Shown in pieces: positions 1 to 11,714 of a stretch of DNA of 64,000 nt. The stretch comes from Cenococcum geophilum 1.58 (taxonomy: Eukaryota; Ascomycota; Dothideomycetes; Gloniales; Gloniaceae). The translations under genes were made by a program, and so were the position numbers. The stretch covers positions 868,001-932,000 of the forward strand of contig KV748194.1 of assembly GCA_001692895.1 (NCBI GenBank), given 5' to 3'. Each line of letters opens with the position of its first letter. The first letter of the stretch is position 1. The notes under the pieces were generated by a model. That model was not told the origin of the DNA and ran no database searches. It worked only from the letters and a program-made list of their open reading frames with translations.

Positions 1-170
1 TCGGCGCTATCGTTGTCTAGTCGGTTAGCTGCGGGCAGAGTAGTAGAAGGTTAATTAGGTTACTATAGGTAGAGCAGTAGGTGGTCTATTATAATAGCAG
101 TACGGTGTAAGTGTTAAGTGGTGATAGTTAGTCGAACATTTAGAGCTCAGTCTATTAGCTAGTTGATAGA

Positions 171-1945
171 TTGTAGGCGTAGTGGTATAATCGTTAGTTA
201 ATGGATCGTAGGCGTAACGGCGCGATCGTTGTCGTAGTAGTACGCGATAGCAGTCATATCAGTATAATTGTCTCGTTCATAGATTATAGGCGTATTAGCG
301 CGATTGTTCGGTCGTTAGACTATAGGCGTAGAGGTACAGTTATTGTTAGGTTAGCGTAGGGTATACAGCCGTCCTACTGCTGCGAGGGGTGTATATTGCT
401 AGGAGCCCTCTATGGTCGTCGTTCCTCTTAGAACTCTGGTACCTCCTTAGCTTTACTACCCCCTCCTTTAATATGGCGCGCCCTAAGCTATAGAAAAAAG
501 AAATATAGCTTGTATGCGTATTAGCACGAGCTCTTGTCTATTCGGTAGTAGTACGGTGCTAGCGTCCGATAGTAGATAGCAGGCGTATCGGCGCTATTAT
601 TAGTCGATTAATTATAAGCATAACGGCACGATTAGTTAATTGGTTTATATTCGAATTGCGTTTAAATTACATTTAGATCGCAGGCGTAACGGCGCGATTA
701 TTATCCAGTTTGTCTAAATTGATTTTGTTATTAAAGCTTACACAGCTTAGTATTAACCTCGTTATCAGAGTGTACAAATGCTTAAGGTAAAGCTTGTATA
801 ACTTAGTATTAACCGTGGTCGTTCCTTGGTATACGTAGCTTAGTATTAGTTTAAAAGGATTACCGTAGGTAGAGAAGAAGACGATCAAATTGGTTAGGGA
901 GGTAGTCGATCGTTGATGAACTTATATAGTTGTTGTTAAAGTTATAGTTTGTGTCACAGGTATATTAGCACGACAGTCGGTCAGGTTCGCATTTAAATCG
1001 CGTTTAGGTCGCATTTAAATCGCATTCAAATTGTAGGCGTAACGGCACGATCCGTCTGTCGGTTTCTTAAGGTCTACTATTGATTAGTAGGTAGTTTGAG
1101 ACGTTGTCGGTTATTTGAAGGTACGCTATAGAGTCAACAGGCGTATTCGAATACTTAGATTTAATTAAGGATATTGCTGTAAGTAGTAGATATCTAGGAT
1201 CGATTAAGAACTTGTAGGAATACTATTGTGACTTAGTATATTAAATCGTTGTTAGAGGTATTGAAAGAGGTATTAAGAGGGTACGTGTTAATATTTTGAT
1301 TCTTATTAGAGGGTTAAAGGTATTAAAGAAAAAGTACGCTTTAATATTCGAGCATAGTTATATAAGGGTAAGCTGTTATATAGCGTTTAATTTAATAAGA
1401 TGCTATTAGAGAGCAGATTCGTATATTATCGTTTAAGGAGGACTGCCGTTAAGTGGTAGGTAGTTTAAGGGTAGTTAATAAATAGTATTAAGAGCGTATG
1501 TACTAAGGCGTATATGTTAATATTTCGATTCTTATTGACGATTGGTAAGACATACTTTCGTAACGGTAGGCTGTCTCGTTTATAGAAGGTTGTATAAAAG
1601 GCTATTAAGAGAAACGTGTTAATAGTTTATAAGAGGTTGTAGAGATAAATAGGCTTATCTATAGAGCTGTTGGAGAGTGCTATAAATCGGAATGATTTTC
1701 CTGATCTGTTCTCCTAATTAAGAGTGCCATAAATCACTTAAATTCTCCCCTAGGTTCCTAGTACCCCTATATATAGGATGCAGATATATTCGGCCATAAG
1801 ATCAAGGGACTACCTAGGTTAATAGTAAGGTTCGGGTTAATCACGTACGGTAGTTATTAATAAGAACTTAACGGGTGTCTATAAGGGCGTTTATAGATAA
1901 GTCGGAGAGTTATATCATAGGCATATCGGCGCGATAGGTTATCGG
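171..1945 (+). repeat. Dispersed motif, about 10 copies (consensus TAGGCGTAACGGCGCGAT)
   Basis: An 18-bp motif close to TAGGCGTAACGGCGCGAT recurs near positions 174, 209, 287, 321, 514, 580, 616, 680, 960, 1034 and 1921, all in the same orientation, with 2-6 changes per copy. Copies at 209, 680 and 1034 are the closest to the consensus. Spacing is irregular (35 to about 900 bp), so this is not a satellite or a CRISPR array. A second word, CTTAGTATTAA, recurs near 748, 802, 838 and 2014. Function unknown. Confidence 0.55.
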
Positions 1946-2086
1946 GTTTAAGGTTTTAGGGTGGCAGTATAGTGCTAGCAAGTCCTTCCTAATTAATTTC
2001 GTCTTTCCTTATACAGCTTAGTATTAATTAGGGTAGTTATTATAGCGTAGTTTATGCCAAAGGATATAGGTAGGATTTATTCTAGA

Positions 2087-2255
2087 AGACTTCGCGGATA
2101 ACATGCACCTACCGCCTAATAGCATAGCACGGGTTACAAGTTAGCTTATCTTAGCCGTTAGCCCGAACCTAATACATACCAAAGGACTTCGCGGATAATA
2201 TATACCTACCGCCCAATAGCACGGCTCGGGTTATGTCTTAGCTTATCTTAGCCAA
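2087..2255 (+). repeat. Direct repeat pair, about 70 bp, offset about 96 bp
   Basis: Two copies of a roughly 70-bp unit lie at 2087-2156 and 2183-2255. Both begin with ACTTCGCGGATAA, share the word ACCTACCGCC, and end with TTAGCTTATCTTAGCC. They differ mainly by C/T and G/A changes. No coding meaning is evident. Confidence 0.7.
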
Positions 2256-2512
2256 TACTGCGGGATTAGTGCTGGGCTTAGTGACAGGATTACTATATTA
2301 TTCTCCGCAGTACTAGGCTAAGTCTCAACTAAGGTCGTCTTTATAGCTTATATAACTCCATATTAGTCGAAAAGATTAGGGGGGTAAGATATTCTTACCT
2401 TCCTAGGCAGTCGTCCTTATCCACAGGAAACCTTCTAGCTGCTTAAATACCGGCTCCCAGTATTAATAATAGCGACTTAACGCGTTAACAACGCGCAGCT
2501 AGGGGTGTTTAA

Positions 2513-2535
2513 CGCGTGTTCCCTTAAAACACGCG
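2513..2535. other. Perfect 8-bp-stem inverted repeat
   Basis: CGCGTGTT (2513-2520) and its exact complement AACACGCG (2528-2535) flank a 7-nt spacer. A T-run typical of a bacterial terminator is absent and none would be expected here. Significance unknown. Confidence 0.45.
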
Positions 2536-2826
2536 GAATGGGGGTAGGAGATTATCTAGGCCTTCCCAGGCGAGGTAAAGAGGGAGCTCCAAATAAATAA
2601 AGTCCCCCCCAGGTGGGTAAGCTTAGTATAATATTACGGCTCGTATAAATGCCTCTGAACCGAAGCTTGTAGAATGCTGTATTATAAAGATACTAAGCTA
2701 AGGAGCAGAAGAAGGTNGAGGAAAGGATACGTCTATATACACGAGCCAAGTCTCNAAGCGAGCCCCTAACTAGGCTGCATGTAGACGTCGCATGGGGCGG
2801 TGCCCCAGCGCCGTTATAGTAGGGAC

Positions 2827-3077
2827 TGTGGTCCTTTAAATACACAACCGTACTCCTAAGAAATCCCCTTAGTACGTAAGGTATGTATACTCTATCTACT
2901 CTATTACGGATTATATAGATCCTATAGATTATATAGATTACGTTATATAACCTTAGCTACTATTCCTTATTATATAGCTCTATCGGCTCTATTCTAGACC
3001 GTGCCTAAATTAACTAACTAGCTTCTTTTAACTCCTCTCTAAGTAGTTATAACATTGTACTTAAAGCGTCCGTAACA
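2827..3077 (-). repeat. A1 3' LTR
   Basis: 251 bp. It aligns end to end with 10307-10557, differing mostly by transitions. In element orientation it begins TGTTACGGACGC and ends GGACCACA. The antisense frame at 3147 reads away from this LTR. Confidence 0.85.
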
Positions 3078-3146
3078 CTATCTCCCTCTTCTTTATCTTC
3101 GTCCTTAAAGATACCTAATATCTCTAAGTCGTTNACTAGAGGTATA

Positions 3147-3798
3147 ATGTCCGTTTAATTAATTTAGTTAATATTATTGCTTATTATACCTAAAGCAATT
3201 TCTTCTTTATTTACAGCTCGTCGGTCTTATACCGTTGCTGCGATATTATCTCTTAGTGAGATTATACCGTCTCCGTGTTCTTATTGTTCGAAAGAAGGGT
3301 TAGTCTATATTATATTAGCAAGTCTATCTTCTTAATAACCGTCCTCTTGCTTAGAGTGCACTAAAGCGAATATTCGTTTATCCTATAACGTTCGCTCCGT
3401 CTTTAATACTAAATATATATAACCTATTACTCTTAATAGTCGTCTAGTTCCCTAATTAATTTATCTTAGGGTCTTGTATTTAATCTACTGCTACGCGGCT
3501 AGATAATAAACTATCTGTTACTCTAGCGGAATTGCGTTATTCCTATAATACTAAATAAGAGGCTACTAAAGCTTAGTAAAGGGCCCTTAATTCTTATCTA
3601 GCTACGTCCGCTCAGTTAATCCGTCTTAAGAAGGTTTATAAAAAGGTCCGTTTTAAGGAGTAGAAACTAGTAGAATAAGGTTTATAAGAACTTAGCGATA
3701 AAAGAACGGATTCTCTTCTAATAGAGAAGGAAACAGATCTAAGTAGCTCGGCAACTACTCTTCTTAGGTCCCCCTTAGGTGACTTATTTTTTTAGTAA
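3147..3798 (+). pseudogene. Antisense Cys-rich/coiled-coil ORF of A1 (decayed)
   Basis: This frame runs opposite to gag-pol, between the 3' LTR and the end of pol. From an ATG at 3147 it reads, with a few TAA/TAG stops, into PCSYCSKEG (3273 onward) and then SSCLECTKA. That gives two CxxC pairs about 29 residues apart, each followed by a Tyr where a third Cys could have stood (TGT to TAT). After one frameshift (about 3440-3490) the other phase gives a charged, helix-prone stretch (LDNKLSVTLAELRYSYNTK and on) that looks like a coiled coil, then a Ser-rich tail ending at TAG 3793-3795. Its tail converges with the tail of pol. From memory, small fungal proteins of unknown function pair a CxxC-rich head with a coiled coil. 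I assign no function. TGA is rare here on both strands, so openness alone is weak evidence. Confidence 0.55.
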
Positions 3799-6700
3799 TC
3801 CTTTTTTATTAATGCTGCCTAACCTAATCTCTTTTAATACTCCTATACCTTTCCTATAGCGTTCTTTAAATTCTTTAGTATCTCCTAAGTAGTCTTAATA
3901 TAGCCTATCTACTTAACTTTATACTATATTTTATTATTAATATCCTTATAATTAACAATCTTTAAAACTTACTATTTGTCTTCTTCCTATCCTCTATATA
4001 TGTCTACTTCGTAAACTAGTAGCTTAATATTCCTATATACTAGTTCTAGCATTATAATATACTATATAGGGTAGATATTTATCTTGGCTAGTAGGTTTAA
4101 CTTAAATATAACTAGTAAAATCCTCTATATAATTTTAAAAGGTCTTAGTCTAACATAGTCTAACTTCTTACTTAGCCGTTAACTCTTAAAATTTTTGTGT
4201 AGTAGCTATACTTTATCTCCCTCCTTAAGATCTGGTCCCTTAGATCTCTTAGTATTATAGTACTTTTTTATTTTCTCTTATACTTTCTTTACTAATTCTA
4301 TAAGGTCTGCATAAAGATTTATTAATATCTTTATTCTTTCTTTAGCTGTGCTACTTATTTTCTTCACTTACCGTAGTAACAACGATATTCTTAGCTTATA
4401 TCCATAATTTGCCTTAAATAGTAATATGCCTATTCCTTCTTATAGTGTTATATTATATATAAACTATATAACTAGTAATAGCAATACCGAATTGTTCTAT
4501 ATATAATTAATATAATATCTTAGATATTATTCTAGCGTCTAATTTAATCTTTCTATTTAACCGTCTGTCTGCGGATAATATACGGTAAAAGTTACTACTC
4601 TAACTCCTTGCTCCGCTAAGAATACCTCTTAAAATACTGCTATAAATCTTAAATCTCTATCTGATATAATTTTGCTTAGTACTCTATGTCTTATAAACAC
4701 TTCTTTAATATAGATTCTAGCAATATCTTCCGCTAAGATTTCTTCCGTATATGCTATAAAGTATCCCTACTTTATAAGCTTATCTACTATTACTAAGATT
4801 ACGTTATAATCTTATCCGGTAATAGAATCTCTTAACTTTAGTAACTTAATAATAAAGTCCTATAATATAACCTTCTATAGTTTCTCTAGTATTTTAATAG
4901 GTTATAGCCCTTTATATAGCTTATGCCTCGTTAGTTTATTTCTTTAGCAATCTAGATACTCCTTTATTACTTTTCTTACAATATTCTAGATTCCGTTAAT
5001 AATATACTCTTCCTAAAGTCTTAACACTAAGCCTATTACTCCATTATGTCCTTAAGTCATTCCCCTATAGAAATCTTCCACAAAATGCTCTACTATGCTC
5101 TTTAGGATATACTTCGCTTCTTAATTTTTATATATATCTATCTATAGATCTTCTAGCTATGCTTCTAGAATTCTTTATACCTAAAAGCTTTTTAGTGTCT
5201 TATAAACTCTTCCTAGTTCGTTATCCTCTTAAGTTACTACTAGTTTAGGGTAATTATATCTAATCAATCCGTCCTTATCTCTACGTAGCATTACTCCTAA
5301 TAGCTTCTTATTATTCTATAGTTTAGCTTTTCTACTAAGTGCGTCTACTCTTATATTCTTAGTTCCTTTAGTATACTAAATCTTAAAATAGTATTCTATA
5401 AGCATCTCTACCCATTTAACCTGTCTTTAATTAAGTTCTTTTATTATTAGAAACCCCGTTAGGTTCTTATAATCTATCTTAACCATAAATAGTTTCTCTA
5501 CGCCTTATAAGAATGCTCTCTATTCCTTAAGTGCTATAACTATACCTAACAACTCCTTATTATAAACGTCATAGTTTAACTCTAGTGGTATTATCTTTCT
5601 ACTATAGTATGCCACTAGATGCTATGCGTCCTTATGCTTCTATAGTAAATATACTTCTAGTACGTAGTCTAATATATCTATCTCTACAACTATGTCTAGT
5701 CCTAGTTAATAGATCTTAAGGATTAGCTCTTAGGTAAATAACTCCTTAAGTTCTTTAAATAACTTCTTTTATTTATCTCCCTATGCCCATAGTTCCTCTT
5801 TCTTGGTAAGCCTAGTAAACAGTTTAATATTCTTTAACTATTATGCTATAAACCTTCTATAGTAGTTGCAAAACCCTAAAAATAACCTTAACTACGTTAT
5901 ATTCTCTGGTTCTTGCTAACTCACTATAGCTTTAATCTTCTTTAGGTCTATACTAATATAACCTAGTTTAATAATAAATCTAATAAAATCGGTCTTCCTT
6001 ATAAAGAACTCGTATTTCTTAATTGCTACTAGCATCTATTCTTCTTATAGTCTCTTTAAGACCCATTTAACGTGTTCCCCATATTCTTCCTTAGTTATTA
6101 AGTAGATAATAATATCGTTAAGGTATACCATAATAAACTTATTAAGGTATTCTCCTAATACACTATTAATTCGTTTCTAAAATGTTACTAGTATATTTAT
6201 TAATCCAAATTATATAACTAATGGCTTGTATAGTCCTTCTTTCAATCTAAAGGCTACCTTTATTTATTGCCTTCCTTAATTCTAATCTAATAGTACGCCC
6301 ATCTTAGATCTATCTTCGTAAAGATTTACGCATTACCTATCCAATCTTAGATTTCGCTAATTAAGGGTAAAGGATACCTATCCTTTTAAGTAATACTATT
6401 TAACTACCTATAGTCGATACATAGCCTAAATTTTCCATTTTTCTTTAGTACGAATAGTACTAAATAACCTACTAATAACTATAATGGTCTAATATATCCC
6501 TTTTATAAGTTCTCTTAGACAAACTCTTTAAGTGCTCTAGACTCTTCTTCTATAAGCTTATAGGTTAAAAAAAACCTTAGACTTATTCTTAGTTCTAACT
6601 CTATTTTATAGTCCTATACTATATAATCTACTAGCTTTTTACTTTCCGGTAACTATAGTTTCTTACTATACTTATAGTATCTCTTTAGTATATAACTTAA

Positions 6701-7299
6701 GCCTTACTTAGTCTCTTTATATATCGCCCTAACTTAGTACTATACTAACTTAGTTTATTATCGCGTTTTACGGCGTTAGGTATCTCTAATATTAACCTAA
6801 CCTATAATCCAATTAATCTTTAGATTGTATTCCTATAACTAAGGTATACCTAATACTGCCTTATCTCGTCTTAACGGTAGGATATTAAAAGATATCTTAA
6901 TTTGTCTTCCTTTAATAGTTATCTAAATAGGTCCTATTTTAAGATTAATAATCCCTCCTCTATAGGCTATTAGATCTCCTAAAATTATAACTAATAGGTA
7001 AAATTATTCCTTCTATTTATAAGGTAAACCTATTCTCTTAACTACTACTAGTAAGATATAGTTCTGCGTTGCTCTACTATCTATTAGCGCTTTAAACTAC
7101 TAATCTTACTATTTAACTTATAAATTTAGGTATTGTCCTTAAATTCCTTTAAGGGTCTAAGGCTCTACTACTAGCTCCCTCCGGTTCTATAGGCCTCCAC
7201 TTTTCCTAACTATTAGCTGCTTAATCCTGTTATACTTAGCTCGCTCTTTAACTAATACCTAGTTCGCTTTTTATCTTTAATATACTATAGATATATATT
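3790..7299 (-). pseudogene. A1 pol: protease, RT, RNase H, integrase, chromodomain-like (decayed)
   Basis: Reading leftward from about 7300, the protease active site lies at 7070-7081 and reads DSRA instead of DSGA (Gly codon GGA to AGA). The reverse transcriptase covers about 6800-5800. Its catalytic box at 6114-6125 reads YLND instead of YLDD. RNase H follows at about 5780-5300. In the integrase, the second catalytic region reads SDRDLRF (about 4640-4660) and the Glu region TDGQIERLNQTLEQYLR (about 4530-4580), both intact. The C-terminal segment at about 3960-3810 (YKVKQIGYIKTTQEILKNLK) fits a chromodomain with its W replaced by a stop. A chromodomain would direct insertion to H3K9-methylated chromatin in living relatives. 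The many stops are TAG or TAA at expected Gln or Trp codons, so the gene is inactive. Confidence 0.8.
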
Positions 7300-10095
7300 C
7301 TCTAAGCATTCCTACTACTATTGTCCGTCTAAGCATTCTTCCGTAAGGAATCTTCCTAGTTAAAGTATTAAATCTCCTTCCTCTTAGACTTCTACTAGAT
7401 GCCATCTATATATATACTTAGCATTTCTATACTATTGCTTATCTAGCGCCTAATATATCCTTATAGGGTATTTCCGATCCTTTTCCTTTGGATTCTTATA
7501 TATCTTATATATATCGTCTATATATACAATCCATAATAGCGTATAGTATACTAGGTGCTTTAGGTTAACTCTTAACTTATCTTTATTTTTAAGTTTAAAC
7601 CTCTATTATACTAATCTAAACATTATAACTTTATTCGCAGGTACTAAGATGCGTCTTTTACTTCTCTAGTCCTCTAATTCTTCCTTTAGATACTTTAATA
7701 TTATAATTAAGGCTCCTTTAATATAAGTTATGGCCTTCTTTATAATCGGGTGGTCTTAAATAACTTATTTATTTAACTATATATAGAAATCTTCCTACTT
7801 ATTGTTATGCCTTTGCCTATACCACTTTTAATATAGCTGCTAGAGTATATACGGCTTATCCGTAAGAAAGTATCTTCTTATTACTACGTTATAATAGCCT
7901 TTTATATATTGTTCTTTAAACCTAATAGAAATCCCTAAATCCTCTTCGTTTTCTAGTTCGGTAAGCTACTTAGCTCTTAATATACCTACCCTAGGCCTAT
8001 TAATAATTCTTCGTACTAGTGCTCTATCCCTTATACGTCCCAATATACTAGATCTTTTATCTAGTTTCTATTCTTGCTATATAATAATTCTTCGTCTAAA
8101 TTCTTCTATAGTTTCTTTTAGTTTACGTCTTATAGATAGATCCTTAAAGTCTTCTTACTTCTTAATCTTAGTATTAACATTTTGATTTTCAGGCCGAACA
8201 CTACGTTCTTTTAGTAAGTCTTCTGGTTCTATATATCTGTCTCCTAGTCTAACTACTATTTATACTACAGATTCTCTAATCTATAAAGAAGCCTCTTACC
8301 TCTTATTTATAGGTGTCTTTATTCACACTCCGAATTCTTAACCCCTTTAGATTCTTAATCCTAAGCTTACTTCTATCTTAAGCTTAGCTCTAGCCTTAGT
8401 TTAACTAGGCTTTACTAGTATTCTTATCTCGTCTTAAGAGTCTTATACCTTTAGGAAACTTCGTCCTAAACTTATTTATATATTACTAAACTAAGCTATT
8501 ACTCTGCTCTATTAGTTATCGTCCATTATAGGTCCTTAAGCTTGCCTTATCTTATCTTAAGAATCTTAAGTTTTTAGCCTTTTGCCTTTATTAAGTGCCG
8601 AAGTGGCTCGCTATTCTACTTCTCTTACGTTTTGTAAAGCGATAGACATCATATCTAGTAGGGTCTTAATCCCTACTAATATTCCCTATCCTATAGTAGA
8701 ATCATCCTCTGCCTCTTATATAACATCTTTTAGGTTTATATACTCCTAGTAAGCTGCCTTTATTACCTTATCGTCACGGAATATTTCGCCTATATTAAAT
8801 TCACCGTCCTTAATATCCAATTTATAAACTAGTTTATTAGTTCCTCTACATCCTATAGGTGCTAGCTCTTATAGCCAATAGCTTACGCCATATTTAGCGT
8901 CCTTATAATTTTAGTATGCGTTATTATAACAAAACGCAAAACTTTTAATTAAATATTCTTTTGTTCCTTATAGTATATTATTATCCCTCTATATGTATAT
9001 ATCGTCTACTAGTCTTATCCCTTTTACTATATAGTGACTCTAACTACTTCTATAGTCTCTAATATAATAACCCTATTTTCCGTAATTTATACAAGCTTTT
9101 TCTTTAAACTATTTTTCTTGCTATAGAGTCCGCCTAAACGTCTTCTGCTACTAAGATCCCTGGTTTAGCCTCTACTCCTTAAACCTTTAATCACTTAATC
9201 CTTATCCTCTAGGTTTCTATAATTTCTTATTCTATCTTTTAGATTCTTTAGTACCACTTAGGTCTATTAGCTCTGCGCTATACCATAGTTTTTAACTTAG
9301 CTTTAGTCGTTACGTACTTTATGCCTTATATAACTATAAAACTCTATCCTAGCCTCTCTTAGCCTATTCCCTTTAGTAGATCTAATTATTAATCTTAATC
9401 GCTTAATCTATTAGTTCCCTTAGGGTATCCGCATCTTCTATTAGAATAATCGCGTCCTAGACTTTAGCCTTAAGTCCTTACTTATACTATACTATAAGCG
9501 CCTTATTATTCCACTCTACTTATATTACTAATGTCTAGAACTACATTATATACTTAATTGCTAAAGTTTATTATATAATGTCTTAGAGTTTTCTTTCCGC
9601 CATAGTTACTGCCTCTAGATCTCTAAACATTTATATAAATCACTCTATAAACCCCTCCTAGCTTACGAATATAAACCATACGTCTTAATTAGTAGTCGTT
9701 ATGCCGTTCGCTTGTATCTCTATAAGGTAAAGCTTAAACTATTTAAGTGCCCTTCCTAATAGGAATAGTCCCGCATATGCCATTTAATCCATAAATATTA
9801 GTAGCTTTACCCCTTCTTACGTAACCTTAAAGTGCATTTACGTAAGAAATCCCTTAAGTTTTAATTTTTCTCCTAAGTATCTTTTAATTAAGGGTAACTT
9901 AATCTTCGCCGCTCTTATCCCATTAATCCTATTTTCTAACGTCGCATTATTTTCTATTAGCTAGTCGACTATCTCTTATAGTTGTCCAACCGTTATAGGT
10001 TGCTATAAGTTAGTGTCTGCTATACTAGTATTATTACCTAATCTTGAAGTAGTTACCGCCGTTAATAGCGTTATAGCTAGTGCTTTTGGTGGCAT
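7300..10095 (-). pseudogene. A1 gag (decayed)
   Basis: The frame starts at the ATG at 10095 (MPPKALAITLL). It continues through a gag-like region with YSGEKSKLK-type and SGRALEWF-type words recognisable under RIP changes (for example LGEKLKLKGFLTQMHFKVT and GRALKXFKLYLIEI, X being a stop). It then passes through Gln-, Lys- and Arg-rich segments. Gag packages element RNA into virus-like particles in the cytoplasm. Stops are TAG and TAA only. I did not find a clear CCHC knuckle, and the gag/pol border is approximate. Confidence 0.65.
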
Positions 10096-10306
10096 ATTGT
10101 TCGACTTTATTAATACTATAACCTTAGTAGTGAATATATAATAAAGCCTTATAGCAGAAACTACGGTAGACTTATTAATAGGCTAGGTATATAGGTAAAT
10201 AAGAAGTTAACAATGTAATAATAACTAGTAAAGTAGTTGCCTAACAGATTAACTCTAATTATATTCTAAGATTTACTACAAAGGAGAAAACTATCTAGGT
10301 AGGGAC

Positions 10307-10557
10307 TGTGGTCCTTTAAATACACAACCGTACTTCTAAGAAATCCCCTTAGTATATAAGGTACGTATACTCTATTTACTCTATTACGGATTATATAGAT
10401 CCTATAGATTATATAAATTACGTTATATAACCTCGGCTACCATTTCTCATCACATAGCTCTATCGGCTCCATCCTAGACCGTGCCTAAATTAACCAACTA
10501 GCTTCTTCCGACTCCTCTCTAAGTAGTTATAACATTGTACTTAAAGCGTCCGTAATA
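10307..10557 (-). repeat. A1 5' LTR
   Basis: 251 bp, the partner of 2827-3077. Just inside it (10306 downward, element orientation) is GTCCCTACCTAG, where a primer-binding site would lie. I could not match it to a tRNA. Its outer end joins A2 internal sequence directly at 10558. Confidence 0.85.
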
Positions 10558-10768
10558 CCTTAAGTTCTCTAAATAGTTTTTTTATATACTTCCCTATACC
10601 TATAGTTCTTCTTTCTTTATAAGTCTTGTAAATAGTTTAATATTCTTTAATTACTATATTATAAACCTTTTATAGAAGTTATAAAACCCTAAAAATAACC
10701 TTAATTATATTACGTTCTTTAGTTTTTGCCAACTTACTATAGCTTTAATCTTCTTTAGGTCTATATTA
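10558..10768 (-). pseudogene. A2 segment 1: RT/RNase H piece of second A copy
   Basis: It aligns with A1 from about 5750 to 5965, in the same orientation, with extra C-to-T and G-to-A changes. It begins exactly where the A1 5' LTR ends, so the 3' half of A2 (the equivalent of A1 2827-5750) is missing. At its right end the pogo-like transposon P1 interrupts it at a TA dinucleotide. Confidence 0.8.
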
Positions 10769-11463
10769 ACGTATTCTATAAGCGAGTAAGCTATATAAGC
10801 AAGTAAGCCACCCTACTAAGACTTAACCACCTTAAAAGCTAATAGCTACCCACTACTATTTATTGCTATAATAAATTACTAGCAGCTAGATAGACTAATT
10901 CTTAGCCTATTTATACGTTCTTAAATTATATCTAGTTTCCCTACAGCGCCTACAGCGCCTCTACTGCGAAGCGTTCCTACTTTTACGCCGCTTGCCCTTA
11001 CGCGTCTCCTCCTCTACCTGCTTATTAATCTTAGCCTAAGCTATTAGATCTAGACCCTCTGCTACTATAAAAACCTCTTGTTTTTATAAGCGCTTTTTTT
11101 TCCGCTTTTTACGCTACGACAGAGCCTTATTAGCCTTTTGTAGGCTAGCTATCTATACGCGCATTAGGGTGGCTTTATACATTATCTTCTCAGCACCCTT
11201 AGACAGCTGGTCTAGCTGCTCTACTATTAAGCTAGGTGAACTGTTCTGGTGATTTTAAATTTGGCTACGTAGTAGAGCTATTTAACTGCCTAGCTTAGTA
11301 ACGTTGCTAGGTGTTTTAGGTTCCTATAGAGCAACCTCTATAGGAGGTGTAGGCGTTTAAAGCTTAAGATTTAGCTTTAAGAGTATAGCCTCTAGATTAA
11401 ATGGGACTAGGCCTATACCTTAAAATCCTATATAGATATTGCTCTTAGTAATAGAGTTACTAT

Positions 11464-11714
11464 TGTGGTGGGGTAAAATGGGCCACTGCTTAGTGCCTTA
11501 GCATTTTCCTGTATATATCAAGCCTTCGGCTTCTCTCCTTCTCTCTATCACGACCGACCGGAATACATTCTTTCCTTTCTTCTTACTGACTGCTTTCCTA
11601 CTGATTGATTACGACTGACGACCGACTGACCGACCGACCGACCGACCGACCGACCGACCGACAGACAGACAGCATTGTGACTTCCTATCTAAGAGGGACC
11701 GCGTCCACCACCAC
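11464..11714. mobile_element. 251-bp GC-richer insert S1 (possible solo LTR)
   Basis: It sits inside the P1 transposase between direct repeats ACTAT (11459-11463 and 11715-11719). The ends are TGTGGTGG and CCACCACCAC, inverted copies of each other, as in an LTR or short inverted-repeat element. Unlike everything around it, it has normal CA and TG content and no RIP look. I see no coding capacity. It contains a GACC microsatellite. A solo LTR or a small MITE are both possible. Confidence 0.65.
11615..11672 (+). repeat. GACC/GACA tetranucleotide microsatellite
   Basis: About 13 near-perfect GACC/GACT/GACA units in tandem inside S1, preceded by looser CTGA/GACT units from about 11585. Its intact state shows that S1 has not been through RIP. 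Confidence 0.85.

Larger units (their letters stand above)
1..2818. other. Unclassified non-coding region with dispersed short repeats
   Basis: I recognise no protein, RNA gene or element end here. The base composition differs from the rest of the window: it is less dominated by TpA and has many CpG-containing words. Several degenerate short motifs recur at irregular spacing and are listed separately. Two unresolved bases (2717 and 2755) lie near the right end. The region stops abruptly at the LTR of element A1. It could be the remains of an old repeat, non-coding subtelomere-like or intergenic sequence, or a non-autonomous element whose family I do not know. Confidence 0.5.
2827..10557 (-). 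mobile_element. Ty3/gypsy LTR retrotransposon A1 with chromodomain (decayed)
   Basis: This is a 7.7-kb element read on the minus strand. Its two LTRs are both 251 bp. They start TGTTACGG and end in CCACA in element orientation, with LTRs at 2827-3077 and 10307-10557. Internal order in reading direction is gag, protease, reverse transcriptase, RNase H, integrase and a chromodomain-like tail, which is the chromovirus order. An additional frame on the opposite strand lies next to the 3' LTR. All frames are broken by TAG and TAA. No target-site duplication matches across the two ends. On the right the element abuts internal sequence of a second copy (A2), so its outer junctions are probably recombinant. 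Eight bases outside the left LTR (GTAGGGAC, 2819-2826) match the sequence just inside the 5' LTR, so the LTR edge could be 8 bp further out. Confidence 0.85.

Noticed and set aside
673-888. 71-codon minus-strand ORF
   Set aside because: It crosses the dispersed motifs, has no recognisable domain and is no longer than expected by chance in TA-rich DNA depleted of TGA.
11615-11672. Microsatellite as centromere or telomere repeat
   Set aside because: A short local tetranucleotide run inside S1, not an array.
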